From the NCBI GenBank assembly GCA_050299555.1, contig JBNKWA010000087.1:1-64000 (forward strand): DNA of 64,000 nt, given 5' to 3'. The position numbers and the translations under genes were made by a program. Positions 43,832 to 52,992 of the stretch are shown here, piece by piece. The notes under the pieces are model-generated. The model ran no database searches. It saw nothing but the letters and a program-made list of their open reading frames with translations, and had not been told where the DNA came from. This DNA is from JBNKWA01 sp050299555 (GTDB lineage: Bacteria > Pseudomonadota > Alphaproteobacteria > Rhodobacterales > Rhodobacteraceae). Positions within the stretch are counted from its first letter, which is position 1; every line of letters begins with the position of its first letter.

Positions 43832-44856
43832 CGTTCCTTCACATACGGTACGCCGCCGGCCCGCGGCGGGATTGCCTTGCCGACGAAACCCGCCAGGATC
43901 ACCACCGTCAGGATGTAGGGCAGCGCCTGCATGAACTGCACCGGCACCACGAAAAGCCCGACATCGACGTTCTGGTACTTGGAGCCCAGCGCGTCGAGGA
44001 ACCCGAAGAGCAGGCACGCGCCCATCGCCGGCCACGGCCGCCACTTGGCGAAGATCAGCGCGGCGAGCGCGATATAGCCCTTGCCGGCGGTCATCTCGCG
44101 CACGAAACCGGCGGCCGAGGTGCCCATGGACAGATACGCCCCGGCGACACCGCAGAGGATGCCGCAGATCAGCACCGCCGAGTAGCGCAGGCGGTAGACC
44201 GAGACGCCGGCGGTATCCACCGCCTCGGGGTTCTCGCCGACGGCGCGCAGCCGCAGCCCGAAGCGGGTGCGGAACAGGATCCACCAGGTCAGCGGCACCA
44301 CCAGGAACGCGATGTAGACCAGCACCACGTGGCCCGAGATCACGTCGGCATAGAGCGGGCCGAGGACCGGAATGCCGCGCAGGGTCTCGGCCAGCGGCAG
44401 GGCGAACTCGCGGAACCGGCCGCCACCGGTGAGCTGCGGGGTCTGGCCGCCGAGGTGGAAGAGGCTCTCGCCCACCATCACCGTCAGCCCGGAGGCGAGG
44501 AAGTTGATGGCGACGCCCGAGATCAGCTGGTTGCCGCGGAAGGTGATCGAGGCGAGCCCGTGGATCACCGCGAACAGCATCGAGGCGAGGATGCCGGCCA
44601 GGAGCCCAAGCCAGGCGGCGCTGGCGCCCAGGCCGAGGCCGGAGATCTCGCCGGGCAGCGGGTCGGCCAGCGCCGGCGCGGCGGCCCAGGCGGCCACGGC
44701 GGCGGAGCTGAAGGCGGCGGCCAGCATCTTGCCCTCGAGCCCGATGTCGAAGATGCCCGAGCGTTCCGAGAAAAGCCCGGCGAGGCAGGCCAGCAACAGC
44801 GGCGTCGCCAGCCGGAGGGTGGAGTCGAGCAGCTGCAGGATGGTGTGGTAGTCCAT
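43828..44856 (-). CDS. Nucleoside ABC transporter permease 2
   Basis: An inner-membrane permease (342 residues, eight or more helices) of the branched-chain-type family used for nucleosides in the PnrA/BMP systems. Conserved features: ERSGIFDIGLEGKMLA at the N-terminus and LRAVGENPEAVDTAGVSVYRLRYSAV as the ATPase-contact loop. The start at 44856 shares its first base with the upstream stop (TGATG). It should pair with the following gene in order of function, permease 1. Confidence 0.9.
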
Positions 44857-45944
44857 CACGCCCCCTGTCGCCGGGCGAACAGCCGGGTAACCGGCGCCCG
44901 CACCATGTATTCCAGCGAGCCGGTGAACAGGATCACCAGCGCCTGGATGGTCAGCACCAGTTCCTTGGGGATGCCGAGCTCGAAGGAAAGCTCGGTGCCG
45001 CCCTGGTTCAGTACCCCGAAGAGGATCGCCGCCAGAAGCACGCCGACGGGATGGTTGCGGCCCATCAGCGCCACCGCGATGCCGACGAAGCCGGCGCCCT
45101 GGACGCTGTCCAGCACCAGCCGCTGCTGCTCGCCCATCACCGTGTTCAGCGCCATCATGCCCGCCATGGCGCCCGACAGCAGCATGGCGATCATGGTGAT
45201 CCTGACCGGCGAGATGCCGGCATAGACGGCGGCACGCTCGGAATGGCCGAAGGCGCGGATCTCGTAGCCGAGCCGCGAGCGCCACAGCAGCAGCCAGACG
45301 AAGACGCAGCAGACAAGCCCGAAAAGGAAGCTGATGTTGACCGGCGTGCGCCTCAGGGTCACGCCGATCCAGGCCGCCACCTCGTCCAGCCGCGGGATCT
45401 GCGCCCCGGCCCCGAAGCCGCGCGATTCCAGCGCCATGGAGCCCGACACCTTGAACACCTGGTTCAGCAGATAGACCATCAGCGCCGCGGCGATGTAGTT
45501 GAACATGATCGTGGTGATGACGATGTGGCTGCCGCGCTTGGCCTGCAGCCAGGCCGGGATCGCCGCCCAGGCGGCGCCCATCAGCCCGGCGCCGATGATG
45601 GCGGCGGGAAAGGCGATCGCCCAGTGGACCTGGTCGAGGCTCAGGCAGGCGACGGCGACGCCGATGCCGGCGACGTTGGCCTGCCCCTCGCCGCCGATGT
45701 TGAACAGGTGCGCATGGAAGGCGATGGCCACCGCCAGCCCGGTGAAGATGTAGTTGGTGGCGTAGAACAGCGTGTAGCCGATGGCATAGTCCGACCCCAG
45801 CGCCCCGACGATCATGATCTGCAGCGCATCGACCGGGTTCTTGCCGATGGCCAGCACCACCAGCCCGGCGACCAGGAACGCCAGCGCAAGGTTGATCAGC
45901 GGGATCAGGCCGATATCGACCCAGCGTGGCAGGTCGCGGTTCAT
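44856..45944 (-). CDS. Nucleoside ABC transporter permease 1
   Basis: A 362-residue inner-membrane permease of the same family as permease 2, beginning MNRDLPRWVDIGLIPLINLA. The typical segment FNIGGEGQANVAGIGVAVA and the cytoplasmic loop YEIRAFGHSERAAVYAGI are present. Nine or so hydrophobic helices are visible. It overlaps the ATPase gene by four bases (ATGA). With the ATPase and the second permease it forms a nucleoside importer. Confidence 0.9.
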   Translation of the reverse strand: MNRDLPRWVDIGLIPLINLALAFLVAGLVVLAIGKNPVDALQIMIVGALGSDYAIGYTLFYATNYIFTGLAVAIAFHAHLFNIGGEGQANVAGIGVAVACLSLDQVHWAIAFPAAIIGAGLMGAAWAAIPAWLQAKRGSHIVITTIMFNYIAAALMVYLLNQVFKVSGSMALESRGFGAGAQIPRLDEVAAWIGVTLRRTPVNISFLFGLVCCVFVWLLLWRSRLGYEIRAFGHSERAAVYAGISPVRITMIAMLLSGAMAGMMALNTVMGEQQRLVLDSVQGAGFVGIAVALMGRNHPVGVLLAAILFGVLNQGGTELSFELGIPKELVLTIQALVILFTGSLEYMVRAPVTRLFARRQGA

Positions 45945-47542
45945 GACTTGCCCGCCTTGGGGTCGATACCCGCCATCAGCAGCCCCAGCTCGTTCTCGTT
46001 GGTCTTGTCGGGCAGCCGCTCGCCCGAGATGCGGCCGTCGAACATCACCAGGATGCGGTCCGACAGGCCGAGGATCTCGTCCAGCTCCACCGACACCAGA
46101 AGGATCGCCTTGCCCTGGTCGCGCAGGCCGACGATCTGCTGGTGGATGAACTCGATGGCGCCGATATCGACGCCGCGGGTCGGCTGGCCCACCAAGAGCA
46201 CGTCCGGATTGCGCTCGATCTCGCGGGCCACGACGATCTTCTGCTGGTTGCCGCCCGAGAAGTTCTCGGCCTTCAGGTCGCAGTTCGGCGGCCGGACGTC
46301 GAACTTCTCGATCTTGGCCCGCGCGTCCTCGCGCATGGCATGGCGGTTCAAAAGGCCGAAGGAGCGCTGGAATTCGGGCGCGTCGTGATAGCCGAAGCAG
46401 GTGTTCTCCCAGGCGTCGTATTCCATGATCAGGCCCAGCCGATGCCGGTCCTCGGGCACGTGGCCGATGCCATCGTGGCGGCGCGAGCGGGCATCGTCGC
46501 CGCCCTTGAGGTCGATTTCCTCGCCATTCATGGTGATCGAGCCGCCCGAGGCCTCGGTGATCCCGCCCAGCACCTCGAGCAGTTGCGACTGGCCGTTGCC
46601 GGCGACACCGGCGATGCCGAGGATCTCGCCGGCGCGAAGATCGAACGACACGCCCTTGACCCGCTCGACGCCGTCGCTGCCGGTGACCCGCAGGTCGCGC
46701 ACCGCCATGATCGTGCGTCCCGGCCGCGCCTCCTGCTTCTCGACCCTCAAGAGCACCCGTCGGCCGACCATCATCTCGGCAAGCTGCGCCGGGCTGGTAT
46801 CGGCGGTCTTGACCGTCGCCGTCATCTCACCCCGCCGCATGACGCTGACCGTGTCGGTGACGGCCATGATCTCGCGCAGCTTGTGGGTGATCAGGATGAT
46901 GGTCTTGCCCTGGGCCTTGAGGTTCTCAAGGATCCGAAACAGGTGGTCCGCCTCGGCCGGGGTCAGAACGCCGGTGGGCTCGTCGAGGATCAGGATGTCG
47001 GCCGAACGGTAGAGCGCCTTGAGGATCTCGACCCGCTGCTGAAAGCCCACCGCCAGCTCGCCGACGACGGCGTCGGGGTCGACGTCAAGTTCGTATTCCT
47101 GCGCCAGCTCCACCAGTGCCTTGCGGGCCTTGGCCAGCGAGGGCCGCAGCAACGCCCCCTCCTCGGCGCCGAGGATGACGTTCTCGAGCACGGTGAATGG
47201 CTGCACCAGCATGAAGTGCTGGTGGACCATGCCGATGCCGGCGGCGATGGCGTCGTCCGGGGTGCGGATGCTGACCGGCCGGCCGCCGATCCTGATCTCG
47301 CCGCGGTCGGCCTGGTAGAAGCCGTAGAGAATCGACATCAGCGTCGACTTGCCGGCGCCGTTCTCGCCGACGATGCCGTGGATGGTACCGCGCGCCACCT
47401 GAAGCGCGATGTCCTTGTTGGCCTGGACCGGCCCGAAAGACTTGGAGATGCCGCGCAGCTCGATCGCCAGCGGCACTCCTGCAGGCGCGCCGGGGGCGGC
47501 GTTCGGCCGCCCCTGCACCGTGGTTTCGCCTGTCACCGCCAC
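45941..47542 (-). CDS. Nucleoside ABC transporter ATPase (two-domain)
   Basis: A 533-residue ATPase with two fused nucleotide-binding domains, as in RbsA/YufO-type transporters. The first domain has Walker A GENGAGKST (about residues 57-65), Q-loop VHQHFMLVQPFTV, a degenerate signature VGFQQRVEIL and Walker B ILILDEPTG. The second has GVAGNGQSQ in place of a consensus Walker A, signature FSGGNQQKIV and Walker B VLLVGQPTRG. Degenerate second P-loops are normal for this family. A Pro/Ala-rich head of about 25 residues precedes the domain. It overlaps permease 1 by four bases. Confidence 0.92.
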   Translation of the reverse strand: MAVTGETTVQGRPNAAPGAPAGVPLAIELRGISKSFGPVQANKDIALQVARGTIHGIVGENGAGKSTLMSILYGFYQADRGEIRIGGRPVSIRTPDDAIAAGIGMVHQHFMLVQPFTVLENVILGAEEGALLRPSLAKARKALVELAQEYELDVDPDAVVGELAVGFQQRVEILKALYRSADILILDEPTGVLTPAEADHLFRILENLKAQGKTIILITHKLREIMAVTDTVSVMRRGEMTATVKTADTSPAQLAEMMVGRRVLLRVEKQEARPGRTIMAVRDLRVTGSDGVERVKGVSFDLRAGEILGIAGVAGNGQSQLLEVLGGITEASGGSITMNGEEIDLKGGDDARSRRHDGIGHVPEDRHRLGLIMEYDAWENTCFGYHDAPEFQRSFGLLNRHAMREDARAKIEKFDVRPPNCDLKAENFSGGNQQKIVVAREIERNPDVLLVGQPTRGVDIGAIEFIHQQIVGLRDQGKAILLVSVELDEILGLSDRILVMFDGRISGERLPDKTNENELGLLMAGIDPKAGKS

Positions 47543-47564
47543 CCCAGCGGTCCCCGAGCCTTGA

Positions 47565-48566
47565 TCAGCTTTCCGGACAGGCGTTGTCGGTCTCGTAGTT
47601 GTGCACCTGGATCTCGCCGGCGATGATCTTCTGCTTTGCCGCTTCGAGCTGGTCGATGATGTCCTGGGTCAGGATATCCTTGTTGTTGTCGTCCAGCGCA
47701 TAGCCGACGCCATCCTGGGCCAGGCCGAGCACCTGCAGGCCGGGGGTGAAGCTGTCGTTCTTGGCATCCATCATGGCGTTGTAGACGGCCACGTCGACGC
47801 GCTTCATCATCGAGGTCAGGACCGAACCCGGGTGCAGGTAGTTCTGGTTGGCGTCGACGCCGATGCCGTACTTGCCGGCATCCGCGGCCGCCTGCAGCAC
47901 GCCGCGCCCGGTGCCGCCGGCGGCGTGATAGACCACGTCGGCGCCCTGGTCGATCTGCGCCTTGGCCAGCTCGCCGCCCTTGACCGGGTCATTCCAGGCC
48001 GCGCCGGTGGTGCCGGTCATGTTCTGGAAGATCTCGGCATCGGGGTTGACCGCCTTGACGCCCTCGACATAGCCGCAGGCGAACTTGCGGATCAGCGGGA
48101 TGTCCATGCCGCCGACGAAGCCGACCTTGCCGGTCTGGGATTTCAGCGCCGCGGCCATGCCGACCAGGTAGCTGCCTTCCTGCTCGCTGAACACCACCGA
48201 GCGCACGTTGGGCGCATCCACCACCATGTCGATGATGGTGAACTGGGTGTCGGGGAAGTCGGCGGCCACCTTTTCCATGGCCGAGCCGAACGAGAAGCCG
48301 GCGACGACGATGGGGCTGTTGCCCTGCTCGGCGAAGCGGCGCAGCGCCTGCTCGCGCTGGGCGTCGGACTGGATCTCGAACTCGCGGTACTCGATCCCGG
48401 TCTCGGTCTTGAACTTCTCGGCGCCCTCGAACGAGGACTGGTTGAACGAGCGGTCGAACTTGCCGCCGAGATCGTAGATCACCGCCGGGCTGATGTCGGC
48501 GGCCATCGCCGCAGCCGCCGAGAGGGCCGCGACAGCAGCGCCCGCGAGGATGTTGAAGAGCTTCAT
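47565..48566 (-). CDS. BMP-family nucleoside-binding periplasmic protein
   Basis: A 333-residue substrate-binding protein of the basic membrane protein (PnrA) family. Signal peptide MKLFNILAGAAVAALSAAAAMA; mature start ADISPAVIYDLGGKFDRSFNQSS, whose FDRSFNQ contacts the base. Also KVGFVGGMDIPLIRKF and ADVVYHAAGGTGRGVLQAA. Unlike Gram-positive PnrA there is no lipobox Cys, so it is soluble in the periplasm. GGAGGTTTTC precedes the ATG at 48566. It is the first gene of the operon, 22 bases before the ATPase. Confidence 0.92.
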   Translation of the reverse strand: MKLFNILAGAAVAALSAAAAMAADISPAVIYDLGGKFDRSFNQSSFEGAEKFKTETGIEYREFEIQSDAQREQALRRFAEQGNSPIVVAGFSFGSAMEKVAADFPDTQFTIIDMVVDAPNVRSVVFSEQEGSYLVGMAAALKSQTGKVGFVGGMDIPLIRKFACGYVEGVKAVNPDAEIFQNMTGTTGAAWNDPVKGGELAKAQIDQGADVVYHAAGGTGRGVLQAAADAGKYGIGVDANQNYLHPGSVLTSMMKRVDVAVYNAMMDAKNDSFTPGLQVLGLAQDGVGYALDDNNKDILTQDIIDQLEAAKQKIIAGEIQVHNYETDNACPES

Positions 48567-48694
48567 GAAAACCTCCACTGGTGTCGTTTCCGGCTGTCCG
48601 GCGTTCCAATTCGGACTGGCTTTGGCGCGCGCCGCCGCCGTGCCGGAAAGCACGCGAAATCTGGGCTCAGTAAGAGCTTAGGCCGGGGAACCGG

Positions 48695-49198
48695 TCAACC
48701 CCCTTCTCGCGGCACCCGGGCGCTGTTCACGGGCGCGTTGGCGGGGGCGTTCTGTGCGGCATTTCCGGCGGCGTTCTGGGCCGCTGTCAGACCGCGCCGC
48801 AGCACCAGCGCGTCGTCCGGTTCGGCCCCCGGCGCGCGGTAATAGGCCGGGCGGCAGCCCACCTCGGCAAAGCCGGCGGCGGCGTAAAGGGCGCGGGCGG
48901 CGGCGTTGGCGGCGGCGACCTCGAGGAACATCTCCGCCGCGCCACGGGCGCTGGCGGTGGCGAGGGCTTCGCCGAGGAGCGCGGCGCCGATGCCGCGGCG
49001 GCGGCGGGCAGGGTCGACGGCGATGGTCAGCAGCTCTGCCTCGGGGCCGGCGACGCGGATCAGCGCAAGGCCGCCGGAGCGGGTCAGGGCAACGGTGCCG
49101 GGGCCGGCGAGCAGGTCGGCGAACTCCGCCGCCGTCCACGGCCGCGGCGCGGCGCCGAAGCACGAGGCGTGCAGCGCCGCCATCGCCTCGGGTGTCAT
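48695..49198 (-). CDS. rimI: Ribosomal-protein-alanine N-acetyltransferase RimI-like
   Basis: A GNAT acetyltransferase of 167 residues; RimI acetylates the N-terminus of ribosomal protein S18 and, in some bacteria, other targets. The acetyl-CoA motif is VDPARRRRGIGAALLGEAL, and the conserved ALYAAAGFAEVGCRPAYYR follows. The last 30 or so residues are a low-complexity tail built from repeated AAQNA and APANA units, not part of the GNAT fold. The gene overlaps tsaB by four bases (ATGA), the usual pairing of rimI with tsaB. Confidence 0.85.
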   Translation of the reverse strand: MTPEAMAALHASCFGAAPRPWTAAEFADLLAGPGTVALTRSGGLALIRVAGPEAELLTIAVDPARRRRGIGAALLGEALATASARGAAEMFLEVAAANAAARALYAAAGFAEVGCRPAYYRAPGAEPDDALVLRRGLTAAQNAAGNAAQNAPANAPVNSARVPREGG

Positions 49199-49869
49199 GG
49201 CGCGTCGAGGATCACGGGCGGCGGGTCCGCCGGCAGCGCCGCGTCGGCGGGGCGCAGGTAGATCGGCCTCGGCCCTGGCGGCGAGCGGCGCCAGCGCCGC
49301 GCCGTCAGCCGGGCGATGGCCTCGGTGGGGAACCGGGCTGCGGGACGCGCCCGGGCGCCGATGGCGGCGGCGACGGGGCCGGCATCGTGGCCGGCAACCG
49401 TCAGCCCCGCCGGCCAGTGGCGGGCCGCGATCTGGTCGCGGGTCATCAGCTCGGGGTCGGTGGCGTCGCCGGCGAAAAGCTGCGCGTAGGATCGGCCCTG
49501 GCGCGCGTCGACAAGCGCCAGCACCGGGCGGTCATGGCCGAAGGCCAGCGCCTCCAGCCCGGAGACCCCGACCGCCGGGATGGACAGGCCCAGCGCCAGC
49601 CCGCGCGCGGTCGCCACCGCGATGCGGACACCGGTGAAGTTGCCGGGGCCGACCCCGGTTCCGATGGCGGCAAGGTCGGACCAGTCGGCGCCCGCCTCGG
49701 CCAGCAGCTCCTCAAGCATCGGCACCAGCCGTTCGGCCTGGCCGGTGGCGATGTCCTCGTGCCGGCCGGCCAGCACCCCGCCGCCTTTGCCGCTTTCCGC
49801 AAACAGCACGGCCGCGCAGTGCGCGGCCGAACAGTCGAATGCCAGGATCAGGTCGGCCTCAGACGGCAA
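49195..49869 (-). CDS. tsaB: tRNA threonylcarbamoyladenosine biosynthesis protein TsaB
   Basis: A 224-residue inactive ASKHA-fold partner of TsaD in the t6A37 tRNA modification complex. LILAFDCSAAHCAAVLF opens the fold; GVGPGNFTGVRIAVATARGLALG is the family hallmark, and VDARQGRSYAQLF follows. It overlaps both the NifU-type gene upstream (11 bases) and rimI downstream (4 bases), so the three are one transcript. Confidence 0.92.
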   Translation of the reverse strand: MPSEADLILAFDCSAAHCAAVLFAESGKGGGVLAGRHEDIATGQAERLVPMLEELLAEAGADWSDLAAIGTGVGPGNFTGVRIAVATARGLALGLSIPAVGVSGLEALAFGHDRPVLALVDARQGRSYAQLFAGDATDPELMTRDQIAARHWPAGLTVAGHDAGPVAAAIGARARPAARFPTEAIARLTARRWRRSPPGPRPIYLRPADAALPADPPPVILDAP

Positions 49870-50419
49870 CCGGCCGCACCTCGGTCACCTCGGGGATATA
49901 GTGGCGAAGCAGGTTCTCGATGCCCATCTTCAGCGTCATGGTCGAGGACGGGCAGCCGGCGCAGGCGCCCTGCATGTAGAGATAGACCACGCCGCGGTCG
50001 AAGCCGTGGAAGGTGATGTCGCCGCCATCCTGGGCCACCGCCGGCCGCACCCTGGTGTCCAGAAGCTCCTTGATCTGGCCGACGATCTCGGCATCGGGCC
50101 CGTCATGGTCGGCATGGCCGACGGCACCGTCATTGCCCTCGATCACCGGCTGGCCGGACTGGTAGTGCTCCATGATCGCGCCGAGGATGCCCGGCTTGAT
50201 ATGCGACCAGTCGACATCGTCATCCTTGGTCACGGTGACGAAATCGGGGCCGAGGAACACCCCCCGCACCCCGCCGGCGCCGTAGATGCGCCGCGCCAGC
50301 GGCGACGTGGCCGAGGAGTCCTCGGTCGGAAAGTCGGCGGTCCCGGCCGGCATCACCGCCTGTCCGGGCAGGAATTTCAGCGTCGCCGGGTTCGGCGTCG
50401 ATTCGGTCTGGATGAACAT
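49859..50419 (-). CDS. NifU-family Fe-S scaffold/carrier (NFU1-like)
   Basis: A 186-residue protein with an N-terminal Nfu N domain (FIQTESTPNPATLKFLPGQ) and a C-terminal NifU domain (about residues 105-180) containing CxxC in GACAGCPSS, the bridging ligand of a [4Fe-4S] cluster. It resembles mitochondrial NFU1 and the alphaproteobacterial NfuA-like carriers that pass clusters to apo-targets. I use the ATG at 50419. It leads the nfu-tsaB-rimI operon. Confidence 0.9.
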   Translation of the reverse strand: MFIQTESTPNPATLKFLPGQAVMPAGTADFPTEDSSATSPLARRIYGAGGVRGVFLGPDFVTVTKDDDVDWSHIKPGILGAIMEHYQSGQPVIEGNDGAVGHADHDGPDAEIVGQIKELLDTRVRPAVAQDGGDITFHGFDRGVVYLYMQGACAGCPSSTMTLKMGIENLLRHYIPEVTEVRPVAV

Positions 50420-50524
50420 GACTTTTCCCCGAGTGTTCCACTCGGATATGCGCCCGGGTGAGCAGGCTGTCAAGGTTTGGAACGGTTCTAAACCCGCTTG
50501 CGGTCGGCAGTCTAGTTCGGTACA

Positions 50525-50538
50525 TGTCTAATTAGACA
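50525..50538. promoter_or_regulatory. 14-bp perfect palindrome, likely ArsR operator
   Basis: TGTCTAATTAGACA is perfectly palindromic and lies 24 bases upstream of the ArsR-type regulator start, in an A+T-rich island, where an autoregulatory operator would be expected. It also lies upstream of the divergent Fe-S operon start at 50419. Confidence 0.6.
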
Positions 50539-50562
50539 AACATCGAATCAGATGGCAGAGCC

Positions 50563-51150
50563 ATGACCGAACCGGACTTCACCGTGCTGCTCGACTTCTT
50601 CCGCGTGCTGGGCAACGAAAGCCGGCTGCGGCTGGTCGGGCTGCTGGCGCAGCGCCCGCACAGCGTCGACCAGCTTGCCGCGGCGCTGGCGCTGAAAGAG
50701 CCGACGGTGTCGCACCACCTGGCCCGGCTGAAGGCGCTTGGGCTGGTCAGCATGCGGCGCGACGGCAACACCCATATCTACGCGCTGGACCGCGAGGCGC
50801 TGACCCGGATCGGCCGGTCGCTGTTCGCACAGGGCGGGACGGTGGACGGCCTGTCCGCCGGCGCCGATCCCAGGGCCTGGGAGAACAAGGTGCTGCAGTC
50901 GTATCTTTCGGATGGGCGCCTGGTCGAGATGCCGGCCAGCCGGCGCAAGCGGCGGGTGGTGCTGGCGCATCTGGTGGGCCGGTTCGAGGAGGGGCGCGCC
51001 TATCCCGAAAAGGCGGTGAACGAGGCGCTGCGGCCAGCCCATGAGGACGTGGCGACGATCCGCCGCGAGTTCATCGGCTACAACATGATGCGGCGCCAGA
51101 GCGGCACCTATTGGCGGATGCCCGAGGCCGCCTGGCGGGTCGAGCCCTAG
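50563..51150 (+). CDS. ArsR-type regulator with DUF2087 domain
   Basis: A 195-residue regulator: winged helix at about residues 8-90 (LGNESRLRLVGLLAQRPHSV, then LKEPTVSHHLARLKALGLV), and a DUF2087 domain at about 115-190 (RRKRRVVLAHLVGRFEEGRAYPEKAVNEAL...YWRM). No metal-binding Cys cluster is seen. DUF2087 is a helical domain found after ArsR-type HTHs, with unknown ligand. The ATG at 50563 lies just after the perfect palindrome. Confidence 0.85.
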   Translation: MTEPDFTVLLDFFRVLGNESRLRLVGLLAQRPHSVDQLAAALALKEPTVSHHLARLKALGLVSMRRDGNTHIYALDREALTRIGRSLFAQGGTVDGLSAGADPRAWENKVLQSYLSDGRLVEMPASRRKRRVVLAHLVGRFEEGRAYPEKAVNEALRPAHEDVATIRREFIGYNMMRRQSGTYWRMPEAAWRVEP

Positions 51151-51175
51151 GCGGCCCGCCCGGGGCCGGGTTGCC

Positions 51176-51235
51176 CGGACACCGCTAGACCGGACACCGC
51201 TAGACCGGACGGCGCAAGACCGGACGGCGCAAAAA
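51176..51235. repeat. 15-bp tandem repeat, 4 copies
   Basis: CGGACACCGCTAGAC at 51176-51190 and 51191-51205, CGGACGGCGCAAGAC at 51206-51220, and CGGACGGCGCAAAAA at 51221-51235. The two halves differ by the same substitutions, so the array grew by duplication of already diverged pairs. It runs into the porin terminator. Confidence 0.85.
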
Positions 51236-51261
51236 GAAAGAGCGGGCCGAAGCCCGCTCTT
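51230..51261 (-). terminator. Intrinsic terminator of the porin gene
   Basis: On the minus strand the stem AAGAGCGGGC/GCCCGCTCTT with loop TTCG (51238-51261) is followed by TTCTTTTT. It lies about 24 bases after the porin stop. It is one of only two clear U-tract terminators I see in the window. Confidence 0.85.
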
Positions 51262-51284
51262 CCAAACCAATGATCGGTGACCGA

Positions 51285-52145
51285 TCAGAAGGTCATCGAG
51301 ATACCGAAGTCGGCCACGGTGTCGGTGCCGTCGTCGACGATACCGCCAACCACGGAGGCACCGCCGCCGAGGTCGTAGGACGCGCCGATACCGATCACGG
51401 TGTCCGGAACGTTGTCGCCGTCACGCGCGAAGGCGGTCACGCCGAGGCCCGAGCCGGAGTCCCAGCCGAGCGACAGGGCATAGTCTTCGCCGGTCACGTC
51501 GCCGTCGCGATAGGCAACCTTACCGGTGATCGAGCCGAAGGTGGCAGCGGCCGAAGCGACCAGGGTCGAGTCGACGCCGTCATCGTCATCGTAGCCGAGG
51601 CCAACGGTGAAGTTGCCGAACGAGGCGCTGGCACCGATCGCCCAGGTCTCGAGAGCACCCTCGGTCGACACGGAGAAGCCATAGTTGCCCATGTCGTAGT
51701 CGTAGCGGATGCGACCGGCACCCTGCGGACCGCGGTTCAGCTCGTTCAGGTCGCCGAGACCGGTGAGGCCGACGCCGGAAACGTGCGGGTTGCGCTTGGC
51801 GGCGGCCGAGTCGGTGTCGCCGTAGGTCAGGCTGCCGAAGGCGCCCGAGATGTAGACTTCACCGCGCGACGAGACGTTGCCGCTCGGGCCCTGGTTCGCG
51901 GGGCTGGCGGCGGCATTGCCGTCGTCAGAGCGAGTCAGGTCCGTGGTACGGAACTTGAAGCCAAAGGTCAGGCCCGAGTTGGTCGTGCCTTCGCCAATGA
52001 ACTGGACGCGGGCGCGGGAGGTGCCGACGGTGTCGTTGCCATCGTAGATAAGGCCGAGGCGTGCGTCGCCAGCCAGCGTCACGCCCGCCTGGGCCGCGCC
52101 GGCCATCGCAACGAGCGCCGTGGTTGCGAAGAGAACCTTTTTCAT
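51285..52145 (-). CDS. Outer-membrane porin
   Basis: A 286-residue general-type porin of the Rhodobacter family. Signal peptide MKKVLFATTALVAMAGAAQA; the rest alternates short amphipathic strands, with the barrel motifs GEVYISGAFGSLTYGDTDSA and LGYDDDDGV in loops, and closes with the C-terminal Phe (SMTF) needed for the Bam complex. The ATG at 52145 follows GAGGGAAAC. Its GC content is lower than its surroundings (codon choice of a highly expressed gene). It ends in a clear intrinsic terminator. Confidence 0.93.
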   Translation of the reverse strand: MKKVLFATTALVAMAGAAQAGVTLAGDARLGLIYDGNDTVGTSRARVQFIGEGTTNSGLTFGFKFRTTDLTRSDDGNAAASPANQGPSGNVSSRGEVYISGAFGSLTYGDTDSAAAKRNPHVSGVGLTGLGDLNELNRGPQGAGRIRYDYDMGNYGFSVSTEGALETWAIGASASFGNFTVGLGYDDDDGVDSTLVASAAATFGSITGKVAYRDGDVTGEDYALSLGWDSGSGLGVTAFARDGDNVPDTVIGIGASYDLGGGASVVGGIVDDGTDTVADFGISMTF

Positions 52146-52429
52146 GTTTCCCTCAATTCTCCGAGTTTCAAGGTGCATCCCATCCGGACTACACCCGGAC
52201 TGAGTACGGCGCTACTTGAACACAACGACCTGCCCGGTCAAGCGATAGCGCCGGGCCCGGGAAGCGAGCCGAACCCATTGATGCAGCAATGTCACAGTGA
52301 GTCCGTCGTGCAAGCCCCGATCCACTTCCCGCAGCGCTTTCAAGCCCCTTGTGAGGGGGTGACCGAGCCGGTAGATCAGGGAAACGCGCGGGCGGGCAAG
52401 GCATCCCGACCGCCGCTGGAGGGAGTGTT

Positions 52430-52984
52430 GTGGCGATGATTCTCTGCCCGAATTCGCGGTCCGGAACTGCCGGCGCCCTGGCCCTGGCGGCGCTGCTGGC
52501 CGTGGCCGGCTGCGGCAACTCGGGCTCCGGCTCGGGACCCGGCAGCATCGGTTCGGGCGCCGGCAGCGGCGGCAGTGGCGGCGACGCCGCGGCGGGCGGC
52601 AACCGGGCGCAGGCCACCGCCGACGAGCCGTCGACGATCTGGGACCTGTTCTCCAACCGCGATACCGACCAGACCATCAACGTCAACAAGCACCTCTGGG
52701 CGGCCTCGCTCGACATCCTGTCGTTCCTGCCGATCGAGGCGGCGGACCCGTTCTCGGGCGTCATCGCCACCGGCTGGGGCCGGGTCGGCGGCTCGCCATC
52801 GGTGCACCGGGTGACCGTCTACATCACCAGCCCGGCGCTCGACGCCCGCTCGCTGCGGGTGGCGGTGTTCCGCCAGGGCGGCGGTGGCGGCGTGCCGGCG
52901 GCGGATTCGGTCAGCCGCCAGATCGAGGACGCCATCCTCACCCGCGCCCGCGAGCTGCGCGTGGCGGAATTCTCCCGGCGCTAG
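52430..52984 (+). CDS. DUF3576 lipoprotein
   Basis: A predicted lipoprotein of 184 residues with lipobox VAGC, then a Gly/Ser-rich linker (residues about 28-58), then the DUF3576 domain: TINVNKHLWAASLDILSFLP and SRQIEDAILTRARELR are its conserved parts. It is found next to leuS in many alphaproteobacteria; no function is established. The GTG at 52430 is used because GGAGGGA is five bases upstream; an ATG at 52436 is also possible. It is 8 bases before leuS. Confidence 0.82.
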   Translation: MAMILCPNSRSGTAGALALAALLAVAGCGNSGSGSGPGSIGSGAGSGGSGGDAAAGGNRAQATADEPSTIWDLFSNRDTDQTINVNKHLWAASLDILSFLPIEAADPFSGVIATGWGRVGGSPSVHRVTVYITSPALDARSLRVAVFRQGGGGGVPAADSVSRQIEDAILTRARELRVAEFSRR

Positions 52985-52992
52985 GCGCGCCG

